Shown: positions 29,359-40,351, counted from the stretch's first letter. The stretch is DNA of 64,000 nucleotides from Tridacna crocea (GCA_943736015.1 OX031072.1:6165501-6229500); one strand, 5' to 3'. Notes: a model not told the origin generated them from the sequence alone. Made by a program: numbers and translations.

Positions 29359-32300
29359 CTGTATAATTAGAACAATTTATTTAACCATTCTCTAGCAAAA
29401 GGGGTCATAGTGTATCATTGTGATGCATGTCGCCAAGCACCTTGTCACATAATCTTGCAGAGCTCCGGATAAGAGGGAGTGATGGTATTCTAAATCCGTT
29501 ATTTCTCTCCAAAATTCTATGTTGTGGGTACTCATTAGAATCGTCTCGATGAGACGATTCTAATGAGTACCCATAACATAGGTTTTAGTGGAGTATAATT
29601 AATATTTTCAATTTTGAAATGAAAATCACTCCCTCTATCTCGTGCCCTGAGTTCATGGATCTATGAAGTTCATTTTGTGTAACAAACGACTGGATTAGGT
29701 GGTAGACTGATCCTTTAACATACAGAAAATTGACAGTTAGTGAAAATTTTCGACCTAGATCGGCCTGCGTGGACTGCGTAGGCTGACCGGGGTCGATACT
29801 TTTCGCAGATGCATAAAGCCCCACCTTTTCACATATTATGTCTTAATTATATTCGTGTAGTGCACTGTGAAAAGGAGATTTAACGCATTACCAAACGACA
29901 AAATTTTAGGTTAGTCCAAATCGACAAAATTTGCAGACGACAAAATAAAAGTGACTGAAATTTGAAAATTTGTTTTGTGAAGGGTAGAAAACATTGTGAG
30001 AAAAGGAGAAAATGCGGGTTACCAGCAAAAGTAGGGATTGTGTGATAATGGATTAATTAATCACAGCATCTACACAAAGTATTGATCCAGTGCCAGTATT
30101 CACCAACCATTCTTAAGAACGTTCTTGGTCTTCTTCTTCAAAATTTCCCGACTGTGAAAGTAATAGAACTTCTGATTGGCTAAACCAAATAGTTTAGCCA
30201 ATCAGAAGTTCTGTTACTTTCACATTGACAAAATTCTGATGAATAAGACTAAGAATGTTCTTAAGAATGGTTGGTGAATACGGACCCAGGTCAGACTGCG
30301 TAGTCCGAGTAGGCTGACCTGTGTGTTAAAATTCTTTGCCTTTCGGGTATATTTTTGTATGTCTAAGGACCACTCTTACCACAGGTTTCTGCAGCTTGTG
30401 AGATAAAATGGATTTTATGGACCCATAATTATGTGATGACTTGCTTGGGGTCTCTGCTTTAACCCTTTACCACGCAATGACGACTTTTGGCAACACTGTT
30501 GTACAGGCCTTTTGAAAACATTGTGGGAAAAGGAGAAAATGCTGGTAACCAGCATTTTCTCCCTTTCCCACATTTTTTTCTTCCCTCCTGGGAACAAATG
30601 TCCATTTTTGACTTATGTTTATTTCGTCGTCTGTAAGTGTTTTCAATTTGGATCAGTCTAAAGTTGGTTGTTTGGTAAAGAGTACCACACAATGACGACT
30701 TTTGACCATCCTGTGGTAGAAGCCTTTTAAACACATAGTGGGGAAAGGAGAAAATGCTTTTTGTCCTTTTCCCACAATGTTTTCTATCCTTCGCAAATCA
30801 AATTTCGATTTTTTCAGTCACAATTTATTTTGTCGTCTGCAAATGCTTACAATTTGGACTACTCTATAAATATGTCGTTTGGTAGAGAGTTAAACACCTT
30901 TTTGTCAGAGGATGGCTAGTGTTAAATATAAATTATACCGCTACATACTTAATCTTTCACCAAACACACCCGTTTTATAGCGAGCCTTTCAAAAACAGTC
31001 ATTTGAAAACACGAAAAAAAAAAAGAGATAATGCTGATAGCCTGCATTTTTCTCCTTTTTCCACACTGTTTTACAATATTGAAAGACAATTCCCATCATT
31101 TGAAACAGCCAGTTGCCTGCCATTCTATCGTACATTTAACTATGACAACTATCAAAAGCCTCGGTGGATTTCATTATCTCAGGTTCAAGGTCACTGTTAC
31201 TATAAAAACAACAAGGAGCCCAGATGAAATGATAAGTGTTCCAAAATAACATGAGTGTGAGTAAGTGAGATACCTGCGGTAATAGATGTTACTATGGCAA
31301 CAATCAACAGTCTTAGTTTGTTGCAACATCTGAGATTCAAGGTCACCGTCACTATAGAAACAATAAGAAGTCCGGATGCACTGACCAGTGTTGCGAAAGT
31401 AGCTAGTTCCCAGTCTAAAAATCCAGAAGGAAAAGAAATATTAGAATTAGGTTAACCCCCATCGATGCCACATGCGATCATTATGGCTTTTCTGAGGGAT
31501 AAAGATCAAGATCAGACTACACAAAATGTGCAATCTGATCTTGACCGTCCGCTTCTTTGTTCTATATCATGACCAAATCGTATATCTAATTGCTGTTAAC
31601 CATTTCCAAAATGACAAAAATTTAGGCTGTCCCAGACTTAAAGTGTTTGCAAATGACATTTTTAATTTGATGAGAATGGCAGAAAGTTTTCTGATAGGTT
31701 AGAAAACACTGTGAGAAAAGGAGAAATTGCTCGTCACGAGCAATTTCTCCTTTTCCCACAGTGTTTTCTAAAGACTTGTACTGCAGACATGTAAAAACCA
31801 GGGCTTGTTTGGGAAAGAGTTAAGATTTGTATATAGTTCAGGAACGATCATTTACATTTTCTTGACAGCGAAAGAGGAAAGCTTTTGAAATTAATTTGGA
31901 AAAAAAATCAACATTTCCCATTTTCCCCACAATGTTTTCTTACCCCTCAGAGACAAGTCTGATCATTTGAACTACACTCTATCAAATTCTGTCGTCTGCA
32001 AATGCTTTTAATACGCGTACTGGTGAATCTGAATCTGACTTTTGGTAAAAAATTTGATCAAGTGAAAATCTGACCTTCAAGTTCTCCCAATGTCCTTGAT
32101 CCACATTCATCCCGATCTAGATGTGTTGCCTTCATCACCAAACAGTATCTCATCAAACCGTAAAAATAGTCAACGTCCGTATCGTCTGTTAGACCTGCCA
32201 CCGTGGTTTCCATGGTTTCATTAACATGTATCCAGTAGGGCAAGGTCAAGGCCAGAACTGAAGTAATGATTCCGAATGAAGCCACGACGCATCCGACTAT

Positions 32301-32372
32301 TAACAGTATCCTTAAAATGTTGGCTTCTTTCTGTTTGCCCTCGCGGTTTAAATGAATCTCTTTTGTGTCCAT
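29129..32372 (-). CDS. Claudin-like gene 1: 4-TM PMP22/claudin-superfamily protein
   Basis: Exons 32372-32075, 31414-31274 and 29358-29129 join in frame (phase 1 at both junctions, as in gene 2) to 222 residues, a normal claudin length. TM1 (residues ~21-46) ends ALTLPYWIHV. Loop signature W47, GLM (72-74; GLM where claudins have GLW), C77 and C90, with the same Cys spacing as gene 2. TM2/TM3 lie in exon 2; TM4 (SVSFWLGFTTSVMSTFGSIAI) in exon 3, aligning with the gene 2 TM4 (STSFWLSMASC). The stop follows RPKSPRKVCMYM, but a good donor (CGC|GTAAGG) at 29152 precedes it, so a further tail exon like that of gene 2 is possible and not located. The exon 1 donor is GTCAGA, a weak site. Confidence 0.78.
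29398..29840. mobile_element. Family F element interrupted by a family D MITE
   Basis: Left part tgatgcatgtcgccaagcacc...cacataat, right part gttcatggatctatgaagtt... then tcgacctagatcggcctgcg with return ctgaccggggtcgatacttttcgcagatgcat. The closest thing here to a complete family F unit once the insertion is removed. Confidence 0.7.
29458..29649. mobile_element. Family D MITE nested in family F
   Basis: CAGAGCTCCGG ... GTGCCCTG; the palindrome tctcgatgaga with gtactcattagaat arms is intact. Confidence 0.8.
29880..30056 (-). mobile_element. Family A MITE, right palindrome arm deleted
   Basis: TTAA to TTAA. After gaaaatgcgggttaccagca the sequence jumps to aaagtagggattgtgtg. Confidence 0.85.
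30096..30283. mobile_element. Family E snap-back MITE
   Basis: gtattcaccaaccattcttaag mirrored by cttaagaatggttggtgaat; turns at ctaaaccaaatagtttag. Confidence 0.82.
30290..30450. mobile_element. Family F copy
   Basis: aggtcagactgcgtagtccgagtaggctgacct hairpin, then ggattttatggacccataattatgtg. Confidence 0.6.
30459..30683 (+). mobile_element. Family A MITE, forward, fused head-to-tail with the next
   Basis: TTAA at left; right end runs ggtaaagagtaccacacaatg, so the TTAACCCATT of the neighbour is missing. Confidence 0.85.
30684..30893 (+). mobile_element. Family A MITE, forward, second of a fused pair
   Basis: Left palindrome arm mostly deleted (gagaaaatgctttttgtcctttt); right TTAA 30890-30893. 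Confidence 0.8.
30949..31090 (+). mobile_element. Family A MITE, old fragment
   Basis: TTAATCTTTCACCAAACACACC ... gataatgctgatagcctgcatttttctcc; strongly diverged. Confidence 0.55.
31274..31414 (-). CDS. Claudin-like gene 1 exon 2
   Basis: Acceptor GGATTTTTAG, donor GTATCT. Encodes WELATFATLVSASGLLIVSI and the start of TM3 (LRLLIVAIVTSITA). Not visible as a long ORF; found by alignment to gene 2 exon 2. Confidence 0.78.
31451..31555 (-). mobile_element. Family B fragment
   Basis: aaagatcaagatcagactacacaaaatgtgcaatctgatcttgacc. Confidence 0.6.
31596..31823 (-). mobile_element. Family A' MITE
   Basis: TTAA both ends; centre gaaattgctcgtcacgagcaatttc, fully paired arms with cactgtg/cacagtg. 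Confidence 0.9.
31880..32053 (+). mobile_element. Family A long-arm remnant
   Basis: ttccccacaatgttttct...attctgtcgtctgcaaatgctttt...tttggtaaa; lies inside claudin-like gene 1 intron 1, next to the exon 1 donor. Confidence 0.6.
32075..32372 (-). CDS. Claudin-like gene 1 exon 1
   Basis: ATG at 32372, preceded 21 bases upstream by an acceptor (CTGCATTTCAG). Exit phase 1 at a GTCAGA donor. Confidence 0.78.
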
Positions 32373-32403
32373 TTTTCCGCTTTCTATTCAAATCTGAAAT
32401 GCA

Positions 32404-32455
32404 GGTTTTATAAGAGAGGGGGGAGAGAGAGAGAGAAGGAGTGAGCGAGAGAGGG
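32404..32455 (+). repeat. (GA)n-rich stretch
   Basis: agagaggggggagagagagagagaag. Confidence 0.85.
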
Positions 32456-32659
32456 ATACGTTTACCTTTATGAATTACTCAGTCTAACAATAAATAAGTA
32501 ACCAGCTAACGTATGAAATTTAAATACAATGTATACATCCGTTAAATCATATCGATTCGATCGATATTTTATAAATGAAACTTAATGCATCGGTTTTAGC
32601 AGTTTTTCTTTGTAATGTTAGAACGCCCGCCTGATTAATTTCTCCATTTTGTTTACACC

Positions 32660-32690
32660 TCTCTCTCTCTCTCTCTCTCCCTCTCTCTTA
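32660..32690 (+). repeat. (TC)n microsatellite
   Basis: ctctctctctctctctctccctctctctt. Confidence 0.9.
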
Positions 32691-32764
32691 TATACGACCT
32701 ACGACATACAAACGATAAAGTAATCATCCTATCATTTAGTTTATAGACGCGTTATGATATTGCC

Positions 32765-33005
32765 ATGCTCTGGTAAAAGGCCTTAATGCATCTCACTTAT
32801 AAATGCATTATGCAAAGCAAGTCGCCACATAATTATAGATCCATGAAAACCATTTTATCTATCTAGCGGCTGAACGATTGTATAGAATGTTCCTGGAACT
32901 TACTCGAAAATATACCAATGGCAAAAGGCTTCGACTCAGGTCAGCCAGCGCTAGCTGACCTGAGTCGATACCTTTTGCTGATGCACTAAACTCTCTTTTC
33001 ACAGA
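32765..33005. mobile_element. Family F copy with perfect hairpin
   Basis: ggcaaaaggcttcgactcaggtcagcc then agctgacctgagtcgataccttttgc; the left half carries cacataattatagatccatg. Confidence 0.65.
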
Positions 33006-33079
33006 GCAATATTATTTTTATGTGAAGGCTTCATTTGGAACTGGATTGTTGTTGTATTCGGGTTTAACGCCACTTTAAC

Positions 33080-33302
33080 AGCTAAGGTTATATCATGGCG
33101 GTCGGTGACGTACATGTGTTTCCTGGCTTTCTCACACCAGTACTAACACAACTTTCTTCCAAAGCCACCAACTACTTTTCTCACATGCTTCAGCAGAGGT
33201 AAGAAGCGAAAAAACGCCGAAAGTTCGCCTCATCCAGGTATCGAAGCACAGCCACCAGGTCATGAGTCCGCCACGGTCACCACTGAGCCACCCGAGCGGG
33301 AA
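33080..33302 (-). mobile_element. tRNA-derived SINE, minus strand
   Basis: The minus strand reads GGTGGCTCAGTGGTGACCG (A box) then GGTGGCTGTGCTTCGATACC (B-box-like), followed by a body with ttctcacatg, also seen at 62450. Confidence 0.6.
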
Positions 33303-33354
33303 TTTGAAATACTATGCTTGTAAGGTTTTTTTCCACCTTCTTCTTGGAGATTGG

Positions 33355-33600
33355 GACCTACATAGCTCGGTGATAACATGTATGACTCGTAACCTGGAAG
33401 ACACAGGTTCGAGCCTTAATGGAATCACCGTGTGCTTTTCAATGGAGTGTCCTAGGGTTTATTATTGAAACTAAGGACATGCTTGAACATTTGAGTTGTG
33501 GCTGCGATACGACTGAATTAAGGTTGAAAGCGGCATCATCAACTAATCAATCGACCAATCAGTCCGATCAATCAATCTTATTGGAGGTACACGGGATGTT
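33355..33600 (+). mobile_element. tRNA-derived SINE, plus strand
   Basis: atagctcggtgataac (A box), acaggttcgagcc (B box), then the 3' domain gctgcgatacgactgaattaaggttgaaagcgg and an atcaatcgaccaatc tail. Confidence 0.7.
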
Positions 33601-33885
33601 TTAAAAAAGAATTCAGTTACTAGACCACAAAAAAAAAACTTTAGAAGTGGTAAATAACACAAAACACATTTTCTTTCTTTATCTACGACCATATTAGTTC
33701 AAGAGAGGATAAAGGAACACCAAGCGCCCTCCTTGCACCCTCATCGATTCGCCTCCCCCGCCCCTTTTTTTTTAAAGGGAAATAACTCCAACAGAATTGA
33801 TAAAACCATTTAAGTAATGGTTGCCTCCCTTGGAATAGCTCGCAATTTTAAATGAGCAGACTACAACAATTTGACCTCTGGCTCT

Positions 33886-33928
33886 TTCCCCCCCCCCCCC
33901 CCCCCCCCCCTCTCTCTCTCTCTCTCTA
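33886..33928 (+). repeat. Poly-C followed by (TC)n
   Basis: Around twenty C then tctctctctctctctct. Confidence 0.9.
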
Positions 33929-34097
33929 TGAAAACAATGATCATGTTAATATGTTATATAGAATCCCCGATGAAAATTTCACAGGCAAAGCTAGAAATCG
34001 CCTGTGTATTTGAATTTTTTTTTTTCGTATGAATTTTCGCTCTGTATCTTATCTTATTATCAAACTTTTAATAGAAGTTAAAGTCACATAGAAGTTG

Positions 34098-34163
34098 TCG
34101 TCTGCAAATCATCGGCTTTCAGTTTGGATGTGGCTAAACTTTTGTCGTCTGGTAAAGGGTTAA
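34098..34163 (+). mobile_element. Family A long-arm fragment
   Basis: gttgtcgtctgcaaat...cttttgtcgtctggtaaagggttaa. Confidence 0.6.
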
Positions 34164-34206
34164 GCAGCAGGAGAAAATGCTGATTATCAGCCTTATCTGT
34201 TTTCTT

Positions 34207-34435
34207 TTAACCTTTAACCTGCTTTAAAGAAAGGAAACTGGAATAAAACTAGGGAATCGGTAATTAAAAAAAAACAAGTAGATTTATTGCTATTTTGAAA
34301 TTACATTTGGTGGCAAATCATCTCCTTATCAGACAGCGTAAATCCATGATCAGACTGTACGTTCTGTGCACTCTGATCTTGGTCTACAATGTATGCAGAA
34401 GGTTCTTGACTCTTGCTTTAAAAAAACCTAAGGAT
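34207..34435 (-). mobile_element. Family B MITE, reverse, full length but diverged
   Basis: ttaacctttaacctgc ... ttatcagacagcgtaaatcc, palindrome, cagaaggttcttgactcttgc. Confidence 0.68.
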
Positions 34436-34529
34436 TGACGACCTTCTCTTTTCATATGGTCGATGTAAATATTGACCAACTGTATAATTGTGTGGCAGAC
34501 GATCAACAAAACTGAAACTGATTAACTTG

Positions 34530-34755
34530 ATAAACCCTTTCCCAAACAAGCCTTTTTTATGTGTCTGCAGTACATGTCCTTTGAAAACACTGTGAGAAAA
34601 GGAGAAATTGCTGGTAACGAGCAATTTCTCCTTTTCCCGCAGTGTTTTCTACCCATTTGGAGAACTTTCGACCATTTTTATCAAATTTGAAATTGTCGTC
34701 CCCAAGCTCTTTGAGTTTGGAAGAGTCTAAAATTTGTCGCTTGGGAAAGGTTTAA
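34530..34755 (+). mobile_element. Family A' MITE
   Basis: Opposite orientation to the 23831 copy. Left end is TAAA, right TTAA. The centre is mixed: gaaattgctggtaacgagcaatttc, one arm A-like and one A'-like. Confidence 0.85.
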
Positions 34756-34907
34756 ACGCCTAATTTTACGCTAAGTATACTCACTGGCGTTGTACATTTA
34801 AGTTTAATTCTAAAGCATATTTAAGACATGATATAAAAATACAACAATAAATTACACTAAGGTTGATCAGAACCATGAATGAAAGTCTCTACAGAACAAT
34901 GTTTTAA

Positions 34908-35135
34908 TTAACCCATTACCACACAACCCCTTCTTTTGACGACCCTGAGAAAGAAACGTTTGGAAAACATTGTGGGAAAAGGAGAAAATGCTGGTAACCA
35001 GCATTTTCTCCTTTTCCAACAAAGTTTTCTACCCTTCACAAAACAAATTTCCAATTTTAAGTCACTTTTTTTTGTTGTCTGCAAATGCTTTCTATTTGGA
35101 TGAGCCTAGAATTTTGTCGTTTGGTAATGTCTTAA
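34908..35135 (+). mobile_element. Family A MITE, forward, at the 3' edge of the second LINE
   Basis: TTAA 34908-34911 and 35132-35135; the LINE remnant resumes or ends directly after it. Confidence 0.9.
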
Positions 35136-35575
35136 GACCTTTTTTGGATGCTTCTACTGATTCACAGTTTCTAAAGTCTAGCGGCAATCTATTCCATAAC
35201 CTTGGGCCTACTGTCTTAAAACCTCTGTCGCCGAAGTCTTACATTTCTTGAACGGTATGTTGTAGCAACCTGCCATGGTGTCAGAACACCTTAACCTACG
35301 TTTTGGAACTAGTTCCGTAAATAATTTGGTCAGGTAGGCCGGTGCATGGCCCTTTGAACAGCTAAACATAACAATCAGGATTTTGAATTCGATTCGTGCT
35401 TTTATAGGAAGCCAGTTGAAAAAGAGCTTGTTTAGGGCTGTTGTACTTATTTTGTCTCAGACGAGCTTTGCACACATGTTTGTATTCTCTGCATTTTTGG
35501 TATATCACTTTGGGAAATGCCATAAAGAATCCCGTTGCAATAATCCAGATGCGAAATGACGAGAGATAGTACACG

Positions 35576-38500
35576 CATTCTCAATAAAACGGTGCAATTA
35601 CGGATTTTGCTTGTCGCCGACGAATTTCTCTTGATCTGTCATAGCTAGGTATAATCTTATATGCTATTTTTATAAAAAGAACATACCTTGACTTAAAAAA
35701 AATGCGAAAACCAATCTGAAGCAGATAGGGTTCTTGCTGCTTTTCAGGAAGTAGTCAATTTTGTCAGGTTCGTAGACGTCGCTTTTTGTAACTTTAGCCT
35801 TTTCGTTTAATTTTCTAGCTCGTAGTGATCGAAACTGAATATCTGTTTTTAATGGATGACTATATGATCCAAGTCTAGATTTTGTAAGGTATTTACGACA
35901 GATTTTCATGACATCTGTAAATCCCAGATGCTATGAGATTTTGTCGCCGAATTCATTGTAAGGTTTGTTACCTCTTTTGAACGGACAATTTATGCATTAA
36001 TAGCTGTTTTTTTTAACTAAGAAATGTCTTTTAAAGTAGCCCAATATCGATATGTATGGATTAATAACGATCCTTATGGTCCATTCCTAAAGAAAGTTCA
36101 ATAATTTTACCTTTTAAATGTCCATGAACTATTTTCTTACTTTAGCTGTAAGGTTCGTGAAAGCGCTATTTCAGATATATGGTTCACAAATTGATTGAAT
36201 TTGCAATGTCTTGTGGGATAAAATGCTCTCTGATAGTTATGAAGGAAATCAACTCCACCACTGTTCTAGAAGTTCCAAAAGATCTACGTTTTCCCTGCCA
36301 AAATCAGGTTCGTAATGTCAGGTTCGTTCAGCTAAAGAGAAAATACTCGCGTACATGTACCAACACAGTTATGATATAAAAGTTTGCGTAATAAGTTTAA
36401 GAATTTGACGTCAGCTCTTACCACGTATCAAAAAAAGTCTGACTAGAAGGTCTTTTTTGCTTCAAATGTTCCCACAACGTGCTGACAGAGAAACACCTCA
36501 TATCGTAAGTACATACCGGTATTTCTAGTTGTTTAGTACCAATTGATATACAAAATCTATCGATTTTGAAGGTGTTTGTACCATTTTACCTATCACAATT
36601 CTATCTTAAACATTTGAATAACAAATCTAGCAGGAAAGCTTGATTGTTTATGGGTCAGGTTCGTAATGTAAGTGTAACGAACCTGATAAAAAAAATAGTT
36701 CATTTTTTTCTTAGTCCTAATATATATGTAGACTGAATACTGATCGTGAAAAACTGTTAGTATAAGCTGTGCTCTTAAATATAATGACGGCTAAAAAGGG
36801 ATGCATAAAATGTTTACAATATGCATCATGAACGTTTTATCTATGAATGCCGATTAAAATTAGCATGTATGTGACTAAAAAAGATGACAGAGATTATTAT
36901 GATGAAAGTATTTGTTTTATGTAATTTTGCAAGAAAGCAATCTTAAAAGAAAAATATGCATACAAAACCCGCTATATTGAATGTTTAGAGCTGAATACCT
37001 TTTGATATTTCCGCCACAAAATTGCATAAGGTTCTTTAGTATAGCGTAACGAACCTGACCGTAATACATTTTAATACATGCTTTTCCCTTTTATTCCTTC
37101 GCTTGGCTACTTGAACTCCCTTTTAAGTAAGGAAATCGTTTTCTTTTGCATATAAAAATGCAGCATTTTTTTAATTTATATCGCAAATTATCAAGTCTGA
37201 CCCTTGCTCTTGACACATATAGATATATTTTCAGATATAAAAATAGTAAAGTCCCGGGAGGAAATACAACGGGAGTACAGGCAGCGCTTAAAGGCCGACC
37301 CAGAAACATACGCAGAATATCTAGCATAAATTTGACATACATTTTTTATGCTCCCAGAAGGGTGAGCATATAGTCGCCGCTTCGTCTGTCCGTCCTTCCG
37401 TCCGTCCGTCCGTCCGTGCGTGCGTCCTAAGCCATTTCTCCACAACCCCTGGACCAAATTGGATAAAACTTCATATATGAACTCCTTTGGGTCATGCCCC
37501 GATGTTCTTTGCCCGGTTTTTCAATTTCACTTCGTGTCATGGAAAAAAGGGGTTTAATGCAAAGTTGCAATTGTTACTAATATCTCTTTCAGTTTTTGCT
37601 AAAATTTCATGAAACTTCATGGTTATATTGCTTATGGAAAGTTTCAGCATGTGCCCTTGTAATTATTTTTTTTTCCAATTCCATACATCTTATGACAAGC
37701 ACTTGTTTTGGGAGTATAACCCGTCTCTGACGGCTCTTGGGGTTTTTTTTTTTTGCATTGATTGTAACAAACCTGACGTTAACTTGATAAAGTTCTGTTT
37801 TCATCATCAGTAACGTTCTGTCGTTTGATTTTGGTTTACTTCCTACTCGTTTGAAGGTATATGTTCAGAAAATAACATGTGCGTTGCACAGGAAACTGTA
37901 CATTGCCGGAAAAAGATAAAATCCCCCATTTTGATAATATTAGTCTTTAAAAGAGCCTGATTAGTTAGGACTGTAGTATTTCATCCCCCCAAAATAATCT
38001 ACTGCATATTTCATGGTAGTTTCAGAGATTGTCACATTTTCACAGTATAGAACAATTCATTTTAGGATGTTTGATACAATACAAACGAACATTCAATTCG
38101 CTATTTTCTTTGGTAAGGTTCGTTACGATAGCATGACTAACGGAAAACCGTTATTATACTGTATAAATTCCAGTTAACTTTTACAAAACTCGCACATATA
38201 AGTTTGTTGATCATGATCTGTACTTGCTGTTGGCAAGTGAAAGGCATGGTGTGTGCGCTCCGAAAATTACCGTTGTTTGTGAGAGAGAGAAATAAAAAAA
38301 ATATGAATCTGTCTTTGTAGAATTTCTACCCTTTGCATTTTGACACCATGTGGTGTAACAAGGGTGGTATCTGATAATTATCATGTACCAATTCAAGTTC
38401 GTTAAGGTTTACTAAAACTATGAGGGTTTACTTATTTTGCGTAAGATCAACAGATCAAGGTTGTATATAGCATAGAGTTTTGCGTATCTGATAGTAACGA

Positions 38501-38708
38501 ACTTTACAAGCACAGATTGAGTTTGAAAAAGGCTTAAGTTTGCCGTGCGGTAAAATCTAAACCAAGAATTTCATGTTCAAATCCCGCGAGTTCCGACAAG
38601 TACAGTCATGGAGCTTTAGTTAACAGGCAATTTTGTGAACATTGGTCAACCTTCATTTTTCGCCTTTTGCTGATATCGAATTGCACCGTTTTATTGAGAA
38701 TGCGTGAG
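35576..38708. mobile_element. 3.1-kb insertion with 26-bp terminal inverted repeats
   Basis: CGCATTCTCAATAAAACGG at 35575 onward is mirrored at 38683-38708, exactly where the LINE reading is broken. No clear target duplication. The interior holds about eleven copies of AGGTTCGT / ACGAACCT in both orientations and no convincing long ORF (best short ones 35670-35909 minus, 36179-36379 plus). Superfamily unknown. Confidence 0.65.
37340..37660 (+). repeat. Dispersed-repeat-like segment with (CCGT)n
   Basis: tttttatgctcccagaagggtgagcatatagtcgccgcttcg, then a (GTCC)n run (37383-37428), then tctccacaacccctggaccaaattgg. This arrangement is familiar from bivalve interspersed repeats (recollection). 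Nested in the 3.1-kb insertion. Confidence 0.5.
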
Positions 38709-38743
38709 TAACAGAGTTTCAGTGCATCATTAGAGCGTATCAG

Positions 38744-38984
38744 GACAATTACCCCCGGACAATTGCCCCCTGAGGACAATTTCCCCCCGGACCATTCCCC
38801 CCCCCCCCGGACAATTGCCTCCGAGGACAATTGCTTGTCATCGGGGGGCAATGGTCCGGGGGAGGGGGGAATTGTCCTGGGGAGGCAATAGTCCGGGGGG
38901 AATTGTCCTCGGGGGGCAATGGTCCGGGGGGATTGTCATCAGGGGGCAATAGTCCGGGGGGGGGGGCAATTGTCCTAGAATCGT
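38744..38984. mobile_element. G/C-rich element of repeated GGACAATTGCCCCC units
   Basis: Starts caggacaattacccccgg and ends ggggcaattgtcctag. The left third reads C-rich, the right two thirds G-rich, so the whole folds back. About ten units of GGACAATT/CAATGGTCC type separated by C or G runs of 5-14. Inserted in the LINE remnant. Confidence 0.7.
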
Positions 38985-39654
38985 GAGATATTTTCTGATG
39001 TTTTTAATCCTTAGATAATTGAACATTGCGGTCTGACATTTTCTTTTGACATGGTCGTTGAAATTTAGTTGTTCATCTAGCAAGGCGCCTAAGTACCTAA
39101 TTGCATTTGACAGATTTAGCTTTATCACCAGCGATATTTCTCCGTAAATTTATCACGTTGATGTCTACTACCGAATACAATTAATTCTGTTTTCGCACAG
39201 TTCATTTCGAGTTTGTTGTGTTTCATCCAGTTATCAATGGTTAGAGCACAATTTTCTAATTCTTTGATGGCCAATTTCTCATTCTCTGAAGATGGTCTAA
39301 ATTTCTTAGATGCGATATGGTCATCTGCAAAACCGTAAAATGATATTGATTAGAGTAAATGTAATTTAACATCGAACAAGGTTCCGCGTATGTAAGATAT
39401 AACCATGGACCTAAACAGCTGCCCTGAGGTACGCTACACTGTAAAGGGCGCGGTGGAGAGACTGCTGAATCTACATTAACACTATGTACAGCTGCGTAGT
39501 CTTAAGATATGAATCAATCCATATTGGGATCGTAACACTTGAATGAGGATAACACAGCTGTCATGGTAGATCTAATTTATCCTGTGAACTAGATAACCTT
39601 ATAAATGGATAGGTCTATTTACTTGTATTTTTTTTTTAATTATCGTCCGGGATA

Positions 39655-39735
39655 CAACATTACCAGGTTACCATTTGATAAATGTATATTTGAAAATTAA
39701 TCATATAAGAAACTTGTTGATTTGTTTGAAATTGG
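39655..39735. repeat. Old terminal segment related to 44960-45040
   Basis: cattaccaggttaccatttgataaatg...aattaatcatataagaaacttgttgatttg matches the right end of the TTAA element ending at 45047, same orientation. Confidence 0.65.
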
Positions 39736-40351
39736 TGGAGTCCCTCTCCGAGAATTCGAAACCATTGAAACAGTGTAGTCTGACCTAATAAAAAATGGCA
39801 CAACAAATGGTTTTCACCCAGCCAATGAAATTTCAGAAATAAGTCACAGCGGTACCACTACGTTTTAGTTTCGATTTCGTTGAGACCATATTTGCGGGAG
39901 AAAAAGGATTTGATTAGAAGAAAAGAGGGAAATACTACCGACTATGTTTCATGGAAAATATCAGCTTTTATTTCCTCTATTGTGAGTATGATGGACTGTA
40001 ACTATAATAAGATTGAGTACTTTCTGAATTCAACGGCTAGTTTGCTGTATATGGGAAATAAACGCAAAAAATGGACTGCTTTCCCGCATGACTGAATCGC
40101 CATGTGATTTATTGCAAATTAGCGGGCGATTGCATTGCGCTATATTTGTATAGCTGCGTTTCGCTATCGGTTGATTTTATATGAGTATATGAGTACATCT
40201 ATGTTGTTTGGTCCATTCAATTGAAGCTTATTGCAGTTTATTTGTTGTAGAACGATTGTCATATTGATTATTGCATTGTAGGCCCTGGAAAAAACTGGGC
40301 CTGTTGCTACTGTTGAAAACCCTTTCGTCATGCATGTTGTAAAACTTTCCT
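39736..40351. other. Unassigned stretch
   Basis: No gene, SINE or MITE recognised; short ORFs only. Confidence 0.4.

Larger units (their letters stand above)
35136..39570 (-). mobile_element. Second LINE remnant, reverse transcriptase C-terminal half, split by insertions
   Basis: Read on the minus strand: 39570-38985 gives SVPQGS, FYGFADDHIASKK, AIRYLGALLDEQLNFNDHVK and NIRKYLT; 38743-38709 gives NDALKLCYS; 35575-35136 gives LVISHLDYCNGILYGI, then GHAPAYLT, LVPKRRLRCS and GPRLWNRLPLDF in shifting frames. The order fits one RT palm/thumb to C-terminus. Interruptions are a 240-bp G-rich element and a 3.1-kb element. A different lineage from the LINE at 1-3299. Many stops and shifts; defunct. 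Confidence 0.82.

Noticed and set aside
37091-37457. Arg-rich minus ORF (GRTHGRTDGRKDGQTKRR) at 37.4 kb
   Set aside because: Translation of the (CCGT)n microsatellite.
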